Assembly: GCA_024509875.1 (NCBI GenBank)
Contig: JAMPIV010022921.1
Coordinates: forward strand, 53,501 to 117,500
Direction: 5' to 3'
Origin: Oreohelix idahoensis
Lineage: Eukaryota > Mollusca > Gastropoda > Stylommatophora > Oreohelicidae
DNA length: 64,000 nucleotides
The translations under genes were made by a program, and so were the position numbers. Of this stretch, positions 32,404-42,673 are shown piece after piece (position 1 is the stretch's first letter; every line of letters starts with the position of its first letter). Below the pieces are notes generated by a model that was given only the letters and a program-made list of their open reading frames with translations, made no database searches and was not told the DNA's origin.

Positions 32404-33957
32404 TGTTAAACTCATACTGGCCAGTAGTTGTTAAATCACGCTTTATTTGTTAAATGACGTGAATGTCCACCAGTTGATAAATGTAGATGTTGGGACTGGT
32501 GTAGTAAAGTGTAACGATTGTCAACTCATTAAACCCAGCACAGTTTTGGTCATACAGGTCATCTTGTCCTGGAACGTGATGAGGCTCCGACAAGAATGTG
32601 AGTGTAGACAATGAGTGTGTATATGAATGTCAGAACGCGAATGGTAGAATGATTCGATAGAGTTGACAGGTTGGTAGTACATCACTCATACTCACACTGT
32701 TCGAATTCAAGAAGTACTGGAACTACGGTGGTCTTTTTATAACATTTAATGGGACGCACACTTGGACAGTACGTGTATGGTTACAGGAACAAATGTCGAC
32801 ATAGACAGCATAATGTTGATCACAGGAATATCATCTTAAGTTAGCATTCATGCTTGGCAAATATCATAATGGAGCATTCGTAAATAAGCATTCAGAGTTC
32901 CATCATGTAAATCATCTGGCTTTACTGACTGGGCACGTCAGACCATAACCAATATATAGGAAGGCTCCTAGACCTAACCTCGTCTAGCGAATATCCCTTC
33001 ACGTAAAGTTCAATATATATATTTTCCATAAAGATATAGGAATCCCAGACATGGGTTCTCACATGTAGCAGTGATCTCTTGGTTCATTGAGCGATAGTAC
33101 AGGCATCCCTTTTTCTCACTCGATAAATACAAAGTATATGGATTTCAACATGGCGGTGCTTCTCTCGTGAGCTTCACTCACTATTGGATACAGACCAAAA
33201 TTGGTCATTCGTTAAATGTCCTCATTTCTTCATAGCTTCTATCATAGAGGTAATTGAATAATATCATATAATCTAGTGCTGATACATAGGAATGTCATCT
33301 TCCTTTGAATAAATATTCTTTTCAGAAGTACCACTGTGCATCTGCTTATCGACAACGATGGCGAAGCCCAAGTTCATAATAAATTGTGGTTTTACCTTTC
33401 TATGCGAAATATAACTTTGCCATTCCTTGGCAAAAGAGAATAAACACTGGGGTAAAGTACATACAACATGTCTAAATGACTATCACTTTTCCCCATCTAC
33501 TTATAGATCACTTTTTCGGCGATAAGCCGGCTACAACAAAATTCGACATCCCGACAGGATGACAGCCATGAATCACACCCCTTGCTAGCGATACTTCCGC
33601 TGCATAGCCTTTGACCTTTTCTAGCGACAACCAACATAGTTCGACTTAGAAAGGTAAAGATATACATATATAAGACAGACTCGTCCTACTCATACAAACA
33701 CTACGTATAAATTCAGGCCATAGATATACTGAAGCAAGAACAATCTATTCCTACCCAGCCAAAGAATAAATCGCAGTAGGCCTAAATTCGTCCGCGGAGT
33801 CCGATCGAAGATGACGGAACTCATTTCAAGGGAAGTAACTCAAAAATGACTTCTCCTTAAGCACTTAAAAAGGAAATACTTTGTTTACAAAATATTTGCG
33901 AACATAATAAGTATATAAATGTATTATATTGCAAGATAGTAAAGATTGCACTTTACA
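32404..33957 (-). repeat. 3' LTR
   Basis: Left copy in window coordinates, 3' in element sense. Begins TGTTAAACTCATACTGGCCA in plus sense and ends TTTACA. Same length as the other copy, with two substitutions noticed. It should carry promoter and polyadenylation signals, which I did not locate. Confidence 0.95.
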
Positions 33958-34406
33958 GTCTTACCACACCTCCCGGGAAAAAAAAAAAAAAAAATTTTTT
34001 TTTTTTAAATACATCTAGGAGCAACGTAGAATAGGCTCACAACGCAAGAATACTGCGCAGATGAAAATATCAGGAATAACTATAATTCCTAATATGACCG
34101 GTGAGAATATATCTCAAAATCTGAGAGAAATTGTTTCTCTACGAATAAATGTTTCCAGGAAGGTGTGATGTACGTATAATACAATTCTGGTAATTATACA
34201 ATGCATACCAAAAATTCACACTATAATCTTAAATTTATGATTTATGAAGAAACAATCATCAAAGAACAGCGGTAAATAAACATCAATAAACCGCTAAGTA
34301 GCGATACCATCATTCTATTATTAAATTACAAATGTGTATCTTAGTAAAGAAACAAAAAATAACTGTTGTAAAGTTATACATATTAAAAAGATCCAATATT
34401 TAACAG
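33958..34406 (-). other. Element 3' internal region with polypurine tract
   Basis: Non-coding sequence between the RNase H stop and the 3' LTR. Just inside the LTR the minus strand reads GGGAGGTGTGGTAAGAC, a plausible plus-strand primer tract. An A17-T12 block at 33978-34006 can form a hairpin. Confidence 0.65.
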
Positions 34407-36122
34407 TTAAGTGGCATCATGTGGGCATCTGGACAGAATGTCCGCCATCACATTTTCTGAACCACGGATAGCTCGTACCGAGAAATGAAAAGGTTGAAGA
34501 GCGATTGCGTATCGAGTTGATCTCGAGCTCTTCAAGTTCTTACTTTGGATAGCCGTAAGAGCTTTTTGGTCAGTTTCCACTACGAAATGCGCGCCCAGAA
34601 GGAATCTTTGGAGTTTGAGAATTGACCAAACCATTGCCAATAATTCACGGTCTAAAACCGAGTAATTCCTTTCTGCAGCATTAAGTTTTCTGGATATATA
34701 CATTACAGGATGCAGAGTTCCAGAGTACTCTTGCATTAGTGCCGCTCCAATCCCAGTGGATGAAGCGTCACTACGAAGAACAAATGTCTTATCTGTTGTA
34801 GGTAACACTAAAATAGGTGGTGATGAAAACATAGTTTTGATCTTCTCTAGTGAAGATTGGCATTCATGAGACCAGTGAACCATGTTAGGCGACCCTTTCT
34901 TTAATAGTGTAGAGAGAGGTGCCATGATAGAGGACAGATTCGGAATGAAACGTCCATAAAATTGTATGAGACCTAAAAGACTTCGCACTTGCTTTTTAGT
35001 CCTAGGGATAGAGATGTTAAGTATCTTAGTGATATTATGGTCTTCTGTCTTCAAGAAACCGTGACCTACTCGATGGCCTAAGAAAGCAATTTCGCTAAAG
35101 CCAATACAAGCTTTGGATGGTTTTGCTGTCAGGTTATACTCACGCAGAGTTGATAATAATTCAACTAACCCTGAATAGTGATCTTCCCAAGTATCGCTGA
35201 AAAGACAGATGTCGTCTAGATAAGCAATGACATCTGACCGATACGATAGGATTCGACGCATCATGCGTACAAATGTAGCTGGTGCGTTCATAAGGCCGAA
35301 AGGCATAAAATTCCATTGGAAAAGGCCTCTGGGAGTAGAGAAAGCGGTAAGAGGTTTGGCGCGTTTGGATAATGGAACTTGCCAATATCCTTTAGACAAA
35401 TCAAGTTTAGTGAAAAAATGCGATTTAGAAAGACGAGTAAGTAGCTCTTCTAGTAAAGGCATAGGTTCAGCATCGAACTTCGTAACTTGATTCAATTTGC
35501 GTTAGTCAACGCAAAGACGTATGTTATTGTCTTTTTTTCGAACAATAACCATCGGCGAAGAATATGCAGAAGTGGATGGTTCGATTATTTGTAAATCTAT
35601 CATTTCATCCAACTCCTTTTCAACCTGTGTTTGGAAATGTATAGGGATAGGATAAGATCTAACCCTAATTGGAGTATGTTCAGTTAGAACAATGTCATGC
35701 TCAATGACATGAGTTTGCCCAGGGATGTCAGTGAGGACATCCTGAAATGTTTGTAACATAGACGAAACTTGTCGCCGTTCTCCTAGAGACAAATCAGGAG
35801 AAACAGTAACGTCTTTCCATGATTCACTAGAATGAAGTGGGATCATTGGAAGCGGAAGATTAACATCCGAAAAACTTGTTTCCTCATCCTGTATTACAGA
35901 CAGTGATGAGTAATGACCATGTTTGACATGAGAATCGTCCGTTGCCTGGAAAATAGGCTGTAGATAGTCAGGACGTTCATGGAACTCCGTAAGCATATTG
36001 ATGTGGAAGGTTTTATGCTTCCCGTTAATATCGACGATGTAGTCAACATCTGAAATTTTCGATATTATATCGTACGGACCTTTCCAACTAATAAGGAGTC
36101 TATTTTCACGACAAGGTAGCAA
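34407..36122 (-). pseudogene. Pol 3' part: GPY module, reverse transcriptase, RNase H (one stop)
   Basis: One reading frame from 36122 to 34407 broken by a single TAA at 35502-35504, where Gypsy-type RTs normally have tyrosine just after RLCVD. In order: SWKGPYDI (integrase C-terminal GPY/F module, 36070-36093); RT fingers IIEPSTSAYSSPMVIVRKKD; FFTKLDLSKGYWQVPL (catalytic Asp); FMPFGLMNAPATF; YLDD at 35212-35223; then RNase H with LRSDASSTGIGA (Asp), LDRELLAMVW (Glu) and VETDQKAL (Asp). It ends at the natural stop after DILSRCPHDAT. Functions: reverse transcription and removal of the RNA strand in the particle. Confidence 0.9.
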
Positions 36123-39100
36123 AACAAATGCTTTGTCACCAGGACAAAGTTGTCGTAAAGTTCTCTCTTCTTATTAGCAAATTGTCTTGCCTTCTGCTTA
36201 GCAAATTCAGAAGAGGACGTTGCCAATTTGCATGCTTCGATAATCTTCTGTCTCAGCGCGATGACATACTCGTAAGAAGATTTTGTGTCATCGTCAATAT
36301 TGTCAGCTGTTATAAGATCATGCAGCAAAGACATTGGGCCGCACGGTCGCGCGCCAAAGACAAGTTCAAAGGGCGAAAACCCTGTATGTTCATTGGGGAC
36401 CTCTCTGTACGCGAAGAGGGCCGCGGGTAAAACCCTATCCCAATCTTGAGGATGATCCTCAGTTATCTTCCCTAATAAGTTCTTAAGTGTTCTATTTAGT
36501 CGCTCGACCATCCCATTGGACATAGGATGATAGATGCTACTCAAAGATCTCTCTATCTGTAGAGTAGACATTACTTGAGACATGGTATCCGATATCAGTT
36601 GGGTGCCATGATCTGATAATATTTCTCCGGGGAATCCCAGCCGAGAAAATATAAGCCAAAGAGCATCTGCAATGTCAGCGGTAGTAATGCTCTTTAGAGG
36701 GATAGCCTCTGGCCAACGTGTGCACATGTCTACACACGTTAAGATAAACTGATGTCCTCTAGCAGATTTGATCTTGAATGGACCAATGATGTCTATCGCC
36801 ATTTTCTGGAATGGACGAATAGGAATATCTGCAGCCTGAATAGGCGCAGCATGACGAGGACCTTTGGATTTGACTTCTTGACATACTTTACAGGATCGAC
36901 AATAGATCCGTATGTCCTTGTTCACAAAAGGCCAAAAGAAAGCCGCAAGAACTCTTGACTTTGTACGGGAAAAACCCATGTGACCAGCACACTGAGAGTC
37001 GTGTGCATGTTGTAAGATCTTAACTCTCAAATTCTTGGGTACAAGAATCTGAGAATGACTTGACTTAGTGGAGTCTTGCACCATACGTACAAGTACGCCA
37101 TTCTTCATTGTAATCCAAGATTTACAATTTGAATCTTTATTCGGATCACCTTTCGTTACAAGAGTGAAGAATTTCTTAAGAGTCGGATCTTCTTCTTGTT
37201 GTTTTATAAACGAGTCACGAGAAATTACCAAGGGATCATCTTGGTGATGCACTTCATTATCTTCAACAGATGAAGTTTCAGGCATATTGAGAGCTTGAGC
37301 TCTAGTTACTACCGCATTAGCAGATTGCATATTTTGATTTTCCCAAACGGAAATTTGCTCCGGAGTGCATTCTTTGACTCCGTGAATGCGACCGATGATA
37401 AGATCAGCGATCGGATTCGGCAAAAGACATGCGTGTACATCTCCTGTGAAGAAAGGAGTAGCAATCCTAATGATAGCGGTAGAGTATTTCTCTATGGTGC
37501 CGCCAAATGTTACGCATTTGACTACTTTGCCTGTAGAATGAGAAGGATCTATGAGTGACTGCCTAACCCCAATAGTTGTGCATCCAGAATCAAAAAGTAC
37601 TGAGACTGGATTGTCATTTACTAAACCTTTGTGTAAGACAAGAGAACCTCTCCCATCATGCACGATTGACGCAGGAAGAGCGGGGAGAGGATGGCCACAG
37701 CTTAAAGTAGACACTGTGGTTGGCTCAAATAATGTTTTGCATTGGGGGCACTGAGATGCTCTCCCAAAATCAAAAGCGGCACATGCCATATTATTAGAGT
37801 CATCATTATCTTTATTTTGTTTATAGGCTTCGTGGGACTCTTGCTGTGCAGAGTTCGCCTGGTAATGAGCTTTATGTTTTTTGAATTGTGCTCTACCTCT
37901 GTTATTATTGCCTCTGTACTTATCATTGTTTCCACTATTATAACCCCTACTCGGGTTTGAATCATAGCTCCTTTGGTTACTATCATCATATTCATTATAA
38001 TGAGTATCTCGGTAATTATGATCCTGTTGTCTCCATGAAGGAAAACTTGGATAGTTTCTAGAATGACTTCCTTTGCGAAAGTTCCTGTAATTATGACCAC
38101 CCCTGAATCGAGGGCTGTCAGCTCTTCTCCAGGTATTCGAAGAAGAACCCTGAAATGATTGGTTACCTTGGTTCTGATAACTGTAATAGTTACCTTTTTT
38201 ATTAAACTTATTTTGAGGTCCTTGGAATTTGTGAGAGTGATTAGGGTTGTATGGTGTTGCAGAAGCAACTGGCATACCTTCTTTAACCTTACTGTTGCTA
38301 ATAGCTACGTCCGGATGTGCAGTGACGTATTGGGTACAATACTGTTCCATTTCTTTTAGAGACTTAGGTTTACGCTCATGTAAGAATTCGAGGAAAGGTT
38401 TATTTATACTTGACATAATCTTGTCTCTGAGTATCAAGTCCATAAGGGCTTCATAAGTCTTTTCTGTTTTGGATAGCTCAATCCAACGATCAAATGTAAG
38501 ACGTGTCCTTGCAATGAATTCTGAGAATTCTACAACTGCCTCAGGCACCATTGTCTTAAACAACTTCCGATAACCCTCTTCAGACAACTGATACTTCTTT
38601 AATAAGGCTGCCCTAATAACATCATAGTTATCTTCGTCAGCCTCTTCAACCAAACTTAAACTAGTCAGAGAATCACCTTTCAGATTTTCTGATAACTGGT
38701 TAGCATATTGTGATTTGTCCACATTATGGGCTCGACACGAGCGTTCAAATCTATTTAGCCAGAATGTTATGTCATCACTGGAAGGGTTGAACGCTGGTAC
38801 CTTGACCTTGTAAGTAAAGGGTTTACCATTACCACCAGATGCTTGATTAACATTACTTATGTTTGTTAACTTTAACTTTTCTAACTCAAATGCTAAAAGT
38901 TCTTTTTGGTGTTCATGTTCTCTTATTGCTTTTTTCTCTTGAGCTTCAGCTTGTAATTTTCTCTCTTCTGCAGCAGCCTCATCTTTTCTTTTCTCTTTTT
39001 CCATTTCCATCTGGAATCTTTTTTCATCAGTCTGTATCTGCAATTTCTTTTGTTCATCCTCTCTTTGTAATTTTTTTTCCTCAATCAATGCTTTTCTTTC

Positions 39101-39229
39101 TTCAGCAGCTAATGCTTTGTCATATTGAGCAACTGCCCATTCTTCTAATTGCTGACCAGTCTTATCAAGAGCCTTGCCTTGTGTGATAAAATAATCTAAT
39201 GTAGACATCTTGTCTAAAAAGATCAGCAA
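36065..39229 (-). CDS. Gag-protease-integrase polyprotein (1054 codons)
   Basis: Intact long frame. Residues ~38-125 are a charged coiled coil. Capsid-like sequence follows, ending ~280-306 in FLHERKPKSLKEMEQYCTQY, which resembles a SCAN-type fold. Residues ~340-455 are Asn/Gly/Arg/Tyr-rich and may replace a zinc knuckle. The protease has LFDSGCTT (catalytic Asp ~547) and ADLIIG. Integrase has an H-H-C-C zinc site (AHDSQCAGHMG...CRSCKVCQ) and the D,D35E core: MAIDIIGPF (~811), LSDHGTQL (~871), MVERLNRT (~907). After the core the frame shifts near 36160, so the last ~20 residues are not native and the pol remainder lies in another frame. The start could be Met1 or Met8. Confidence 0.92.
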   Translation of the reverse strand: MLIFLDKMSTLDYFITQGKALDKTGQQLEEWAVAQYDKALAAEERKALIEEKKLQREDEQKKLQIQTDEKRFQMEMEKEKRKDEAAAEERKLQAEAQEKKAIREHEHQKELLAFELEKLKLTNISNVNQASGGNGKPFTYKVKVPAFNPSSDDITFWLNRFERSCRAHNVDKSQYANQLSENLKGDSLTSLSLVEEADEDNYDVIRAALLKKYQLSEEGYRKLFKTMVPEAVVEFSEFIARTRLTFDRWIELSKTEKTYEALMDLILRDKIMSSINKPFLEFLHERKPKSLKEMEQYCTQYVTAHPDVAISNSKVKEGMPVASATPYNPNHSHKFQGPQNKFNKKGNYYSYQNQGNQSFQGSSSNTWRRADSPRFRGGHNYRNFRKGSHSRNYPSFPSWRQQDHNYRDTHYNEYDDSNQRSYDSNPSRGYNSGNNDKYRGNNNRGRAQFKKHKAHYQANSAQQESHEAYKQNKDNDDSNNMACAAFDFGRASQCPQCKTLFEPTTVSTLSCGHPLPALPASIVHDGRGSLVLHKGLVNDNPVSVLFDSGCTTIGVRQSLIDPSHSTGKVVKCVTFGGTIEKYSTAIIRIATPFFTGDVHACLLPNPIADLIIGRIHGVKECTPEQISVWENQNMQSANAVVTRAQALNMPETSSVEDNEVHHQDDPLVISRDSFIKQQEEDPTLKKFFTLVTKGDPNKDSNCKSWITMKNGVLVRMVQDSTKSSHSQILVPKNLRVKILQHAHDSQCAGHMGFSRTKSRVLAAFFWPFVNKDIRIYCRSCKVCQEVKSKGPRHAAPIQAADIPIRPFQKMAIDIIGPFKIKSARGHQFILTCVDMCTRWPEAIPLKSITTADIADALWLIFSRLGFPGEILSDHGTQLISDTMSQVMSTLQIERSLSSIYHPMSNGMVERLNRTLKNLLGKITEDHPQDWDRVLPAALFAYREVPNEHTGFSPFELVFGARPCGPMSLLHDLITADNIDDDTKSSYEYVIALRQKIIEACKLATSSSEFAKQKARQFANKKRELYDNFVLVTKHLFCYLVVKIDSLLVGKVRTI

Positions 39230-39338
39230 TTTGCAAAAGTAAATAAATTCACTTTCTTAGTCTTAATCAAAGACCTTGTATGGTAACTTTGTAACCTGTG
39301 GCAAATAGTACTTAACTATCCCCATACTGGCCACCAGT
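39230..39338 (-). promoter_or_regulatory. Leader and primer-binding-site region
   Basis: Between the 5' LTR and gag. The minus strand immediately inside the LTR reads ACTGGTGGCCAGTATGGGG. A TGG two bases in is the usual start of a tRNA primer site, but I cannot name the tRNA. The boundary carries a ~24-bp near-duplication (CATACTGGCCA...AGTTGTTAAA) spanning the LTR edge. Confidence 0.5.
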
Positions 39339-40892
39339 TGTTAAACTCATACTGGCCAGTAGTTGTTAAATCACGCTTTATTTGTTAAATGACGTGAATG
39401 TCCACCAGTTGATAAATGTAGATGTTGGGACTGGTGTAGTAAAGTGTAACGATTGTCAACTCATTAAACCCAGCACAGTTTTGGTCATACAGGTCATCTT
39501 GTCCTGGAACGTGATGAGGCTCCGACAAGAATGTGAGTGTAGACAATGAGTGTGTATATGAATGTCAGAACGCGAATGGTAGAATGATTCGATAGAGTTG
39601 ACAGGTTGGTAGTACATCACTCATACTCACACTGTTCGAATTCAAGAAGTACTGGAACTACGGTGGTCTTTTTATAACATTTAATGGGACGCACACTTGG
39701 ACAGTACGTGTATGGTTACAGGAACAAATGTCGACATAGACAGCATAATGTTGATCACAGGAATATCATCTTAAGTTAGCATTCATGCTTGGCAAATATC
39801 ATAATGGAGCATTCGTAAATAAGCATTCAGAGTTCCATCATGTAAATCATCTGGCTTTACTGACTGGGCACGTCAGACCATAACCAATATATAGGAAGGC
39901 TCCTAGACCTAACCTCGTCTAGCGAATATCCCTTCACGTAAAGTTCAATATATATATTTTCCATAAAGATATAGGAATCCCAGACATGGGTTCTCACATG
40001 TAGCAGTGATCTCTTGGTTCATTGAGCGATAGTACAGGCATCCCTTTTTCTCACTCGATAAATACAAAGTATATGGATTTCAACATGGCGGTGCTTCTCT
40101 CGTGAGCTTCACTCACTATTGGATACAGACCAAAATTGGTCATTCGTTAAATGTCCTCATTTCTTCATAGCTTCTATCATAGAGGTAATTGAATAATATC
40201 ATATAATCTAGTGCTGATACATAGGAATGTCATCTTCCTTTGAATAAATATTCTTTTCAGAAGTACCACTGTGCATCTGCTTATCGACAACGATGGCGAA
40301 GCCCAAGTTCATAATAAATTGTGGTTTTACCTTTCTATGCGAAATATAACTTTGCCATTCCTTGGCAAAAGAGAATAAACACTGGGGTAAAGTACATACA
40401 ACATGTCTAAATGACTATAACTTTTCCCCATCTACTTATAGATCACTTTTTCGGCGATAAGCCGGCTACAACAAAATTCGACATCCCGACAGGATGACAG
40501 CCATGAATCACACCCCTTGCTAGCGATACTTCCGCTGCATAGCCTTTGACCTTTTCTAGCGACAACCAACATAGTTCGACTTAGAAAGGTAAAGATATAC
40601 ATATATAAGACAGACTCGTCCTACTCATACAAACACTACGTATAAATTCAGGCCATAGATATACTGAAGCAAGAACAATCTATTCCTACCCAGCCAAAGA
40701 ATAAATCGCAGTAGGCCTAAATTCGTCCGCGGAGTCAGATCGAAGATGACGGAACTCATTTCAAGGGAAGTAACTCAAAAATGACTTCTCCTTAAGCACT
40801 TAAAAAGGAAATACTTTGTTTACAAAATATTTGCGAACATAATAAGTATATAAATGTATTATATTGCAAGATAGTAAAGATTGCACTTTACA
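39339..40892 (-). repeat. 5' LTR
   Basis: Right copy in window coordinates, 5' in element sense. Same length as the other LTR. The right flank GTCTG (40893-40897) matches the left flank. Confidence 0.95.
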
Positions 40893-41525
40893 GTCTGCAA
40901 CTTAATCAGCATCTTTCCTTGATGGTCTGCAAATTGATCAGCCTCTGTCTATGACGGTCTGCAACTTGATCAGTCTCTGTCTATGACGGTCTGCAACTTG
41001 ATCCGCCTCTTTCTATGATGGTCTGCAGCCTGATCAGCTTCTGTCTATGATGGTCTGCAACTTGGTCATCGTCTTTCTATGATGGTCTGCAACTTGATCA
41101 GCCTCTGTCTATGACGGTCTGCAACTTGATCAGTCTCTTTCTATGCTGGTCTGCAACTTGATCCGCCTCTTTCTATGATAGTCTGCAGCCTGATCAGCTT
41201 CTGTCTATGATGGTCTGCAACTTGGTCATCGTCTTTCTATGATGGTCTGCAGCCTGATCAACTTCTGTCTATGATGGTCTGCAATTTGGTCATCGTCTTT
41301 CTATGATGGTCTGCAGCCTGATCAGCTTCTGTCTATGATGGTCTGCAACTTGGTCATCGTCTTTCTATGATGGTCTGCAGCCTGATCAGCTTCTGTCTAT
41401 GATAGTCTGCAACTTGGTCATCGTCTTTCTATGATGGTCTGCAGCCTGATCAGCTTCTGTCTATGATGATCTGCAACTTGGTCAACGTCTGTCTATGATG
41501 ATCTGCAGCTTGATCCGCCTCTGAA
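40893..41525 (+). repeat. 32-bp minisatellite with 64-bp higher-order period
   Basis: About 20 units based on GTCTGCAACTTGATCAGCCT plus CTGTCTATGACG; consecutive GTCTGC starts are 32 bp apart (40925, 40957). From ~41000 two unit types alternate (GCAGCCTGATCAGCTTCTGT and GCAACTTGGTCATCGTCTTT), giving a 64-bp dimer. Not a CRISPR: units are contiguous, with no unique spacers. Confidence 0.9.
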
Positions 41526-41686
41526 GCGTACTCAAAAGCCCTGTCGTGCTGTTGCAGTGGCGGTGTTTGTATCAGTTTCACCAAGAACTGACCGCTCTGT
41601 GACAGTAGATCAAAGGTCAGGTCTGTCGCAACTTGTTTTACACGGTAGGGTTGCTGCTGGAATTTGGCATCAAACGTAAGACCAGC
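41526..41686. other. Short unclassified stretch
   Basis: Between the minisatellite and element B. A minus-strand frame (41450-41815) runs across all three and has no recognised domain. Confidence 0.35.
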
Positions 41687-41838
41687 AGGGATGGACGTAT
41701 GAGAGGACGCATCCGCCGTGTATACAACCAGTCCGCAACAGGAACAATTAGCATTCATAACCCTTCGACATTTGCTGAGGGAGACTGAGCACCTATGGGT
41801 TTGCCCGGAGTGCAATGACGTCGATTCTGATTAACATT
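41687..41838. mobile_element. Short interspersed element B, copy 2
   Basis: Second copy of the 26187-26332 block, same orientation, slightly longer because of CTGAGCACCTA at ~41785. Followed at 41853-41880 by a scrap of family A (GGTTGCCAGCCTCATGCAC). Confidence 0.65.
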
Positions 41839-41984
41839 AACACGGCATGGTTGCCAGCCTCATGCACTGCCTTGTCTTTTTTCGCCTCCCAAGACACGCC
41901 TAGTGGTCTTACTCCTTCTTTATCTCAGTAAAAGCCCCCGGGAACCACACGGTATTACAGTTCCCCCCCCCCCCCAACCCCCAC

Positions 41985-42080
41985 CTTTTCCCACCTGTGT
42001 CAAGAAGCCTGCATCAAAGCGCCACGTTCTTGTAGCAATTTATTTTACATGTCGAAGTTGGCAGCTCCGAATACAACCTC
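41985..42080 (+). repeat. Family A dispersed repeat, partial
   Basis: AAGAAGCCTGCATCAAAGCG, CACGTTCTTGTAGCAA and TTATTTTACATG. A C-rich run precedes it at 41962-41975. Confidence 0.45.
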
Positions 42081-42484
42081 ATAACATTTTCGCTGAATCT
42101 CTTGTGAATAGATGTTTACTGCTGTACTTACTTCTCTCTATCATAGCATTAAAAAGGTGCGTAACCTCGTATAAAACCCAAATAGAGTAAAGCTGACAGT
42201 GACAGTGGTCAAAGTCGCCTGTTACGACCTGCCTGATGTAATCTTTCTTTGCCTCGGTATAGAGACTCCAGAGAACTACTGGGTAATTGAAAAGTCACCT
42301 CCTGTTTTTAAATGTTTATGTACTCATTTGTATCCATTGAATATATATCAAATTAATGTCGGAACAACAAACAAAGGATCCCATTTGCCCAGTAATTTTT
42401 TTTTTTAATTCCCTGAAATAAAATACAATTAAAATTAAAAAAAAAAACTAAAATGGTCAATAAATTGACGTAACACCTGATAGC
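42081..42484. other. Non-coding, no gene seen
   Basis: AT-rich; nothing recognised. Confidence 0.3.
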
Positions 42485-42643
42485 AAAAAATGCTGCCTAC
42501 TACGAGACTATGTGTTGGGTTGGACAGAAAAAAACTGCTGCCTACTACGAGACTATGTGTTGGGTTGGATAGAAAAAACTGCTGCCTACTTACGAGACTA
42601 TTTGTTGGGTTTGACAGAAAAACTGCTGCCTACATACTAGACT
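42485..42643 (+). repeat. 44-bp minisatellite, left part
   Basis: Three to four units of CTGCTGCCTACTTACGAGAC plus TATGTGTTGGGTTGGACAGA plus AAAA. The array is interrupted at 42643 by the RAG1-N element and resumes at 45951; GACT is duplicated at the break. Confidence 0.9.
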
Positions 42644-42673
42644 CACGGCTGTTTGCCAGCGATCTTTTAGTTT
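42644..42673 (+). repeat. Left terminal repeat, 12-bp-spacer type
   Basis: CACGGCT (42644-42650), 12-bp spacer (42651-42662), TCTTTTAGTTT (42663-42673). The first five spacer bases GTTTG also match the other end. Confidence 0.9.

Larger units (their letters stand above)
32404..40892 (-). mobile_element. Complete Gmr1-like LTR retrotransposon (8489 bp)
   Basis: Two 1554-bp direct repeats (32404-33957 and 39339-40892) with TG...CA ends are flanked by a 5-bp duplication GTCTG (32399-32403 and 40893-40897). On the minus strand the order is 5' LTR, gag, protease, integrase, GPY module, reverse transcriptase, RNase H, 3' LTR. Integrase ahead of RT, with Gypsy-like sequences, is the hallmark of Gmr1-like elements. 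I see two differences between the LTRs (33484/40419 and 33802/40737), implying a young insertion, yet pol has a frame break near 36160 and a stop at 35502-35504. It sits inside a minisatellite. Confidence 0.95.

Noticed and set aside
37702..38268. 188-codon frame inside the gag region
   Set aside because: Alternative frame over the Asn/Arg/Tyr-rich part of the Gag-Pol polyprotein; no domain of its own.
40893..41525. CRISPR-like regular repeats
   Set aside because: Units are contiguous with no unique spacers, and the context is eukaryotic; it is a minisatellite.
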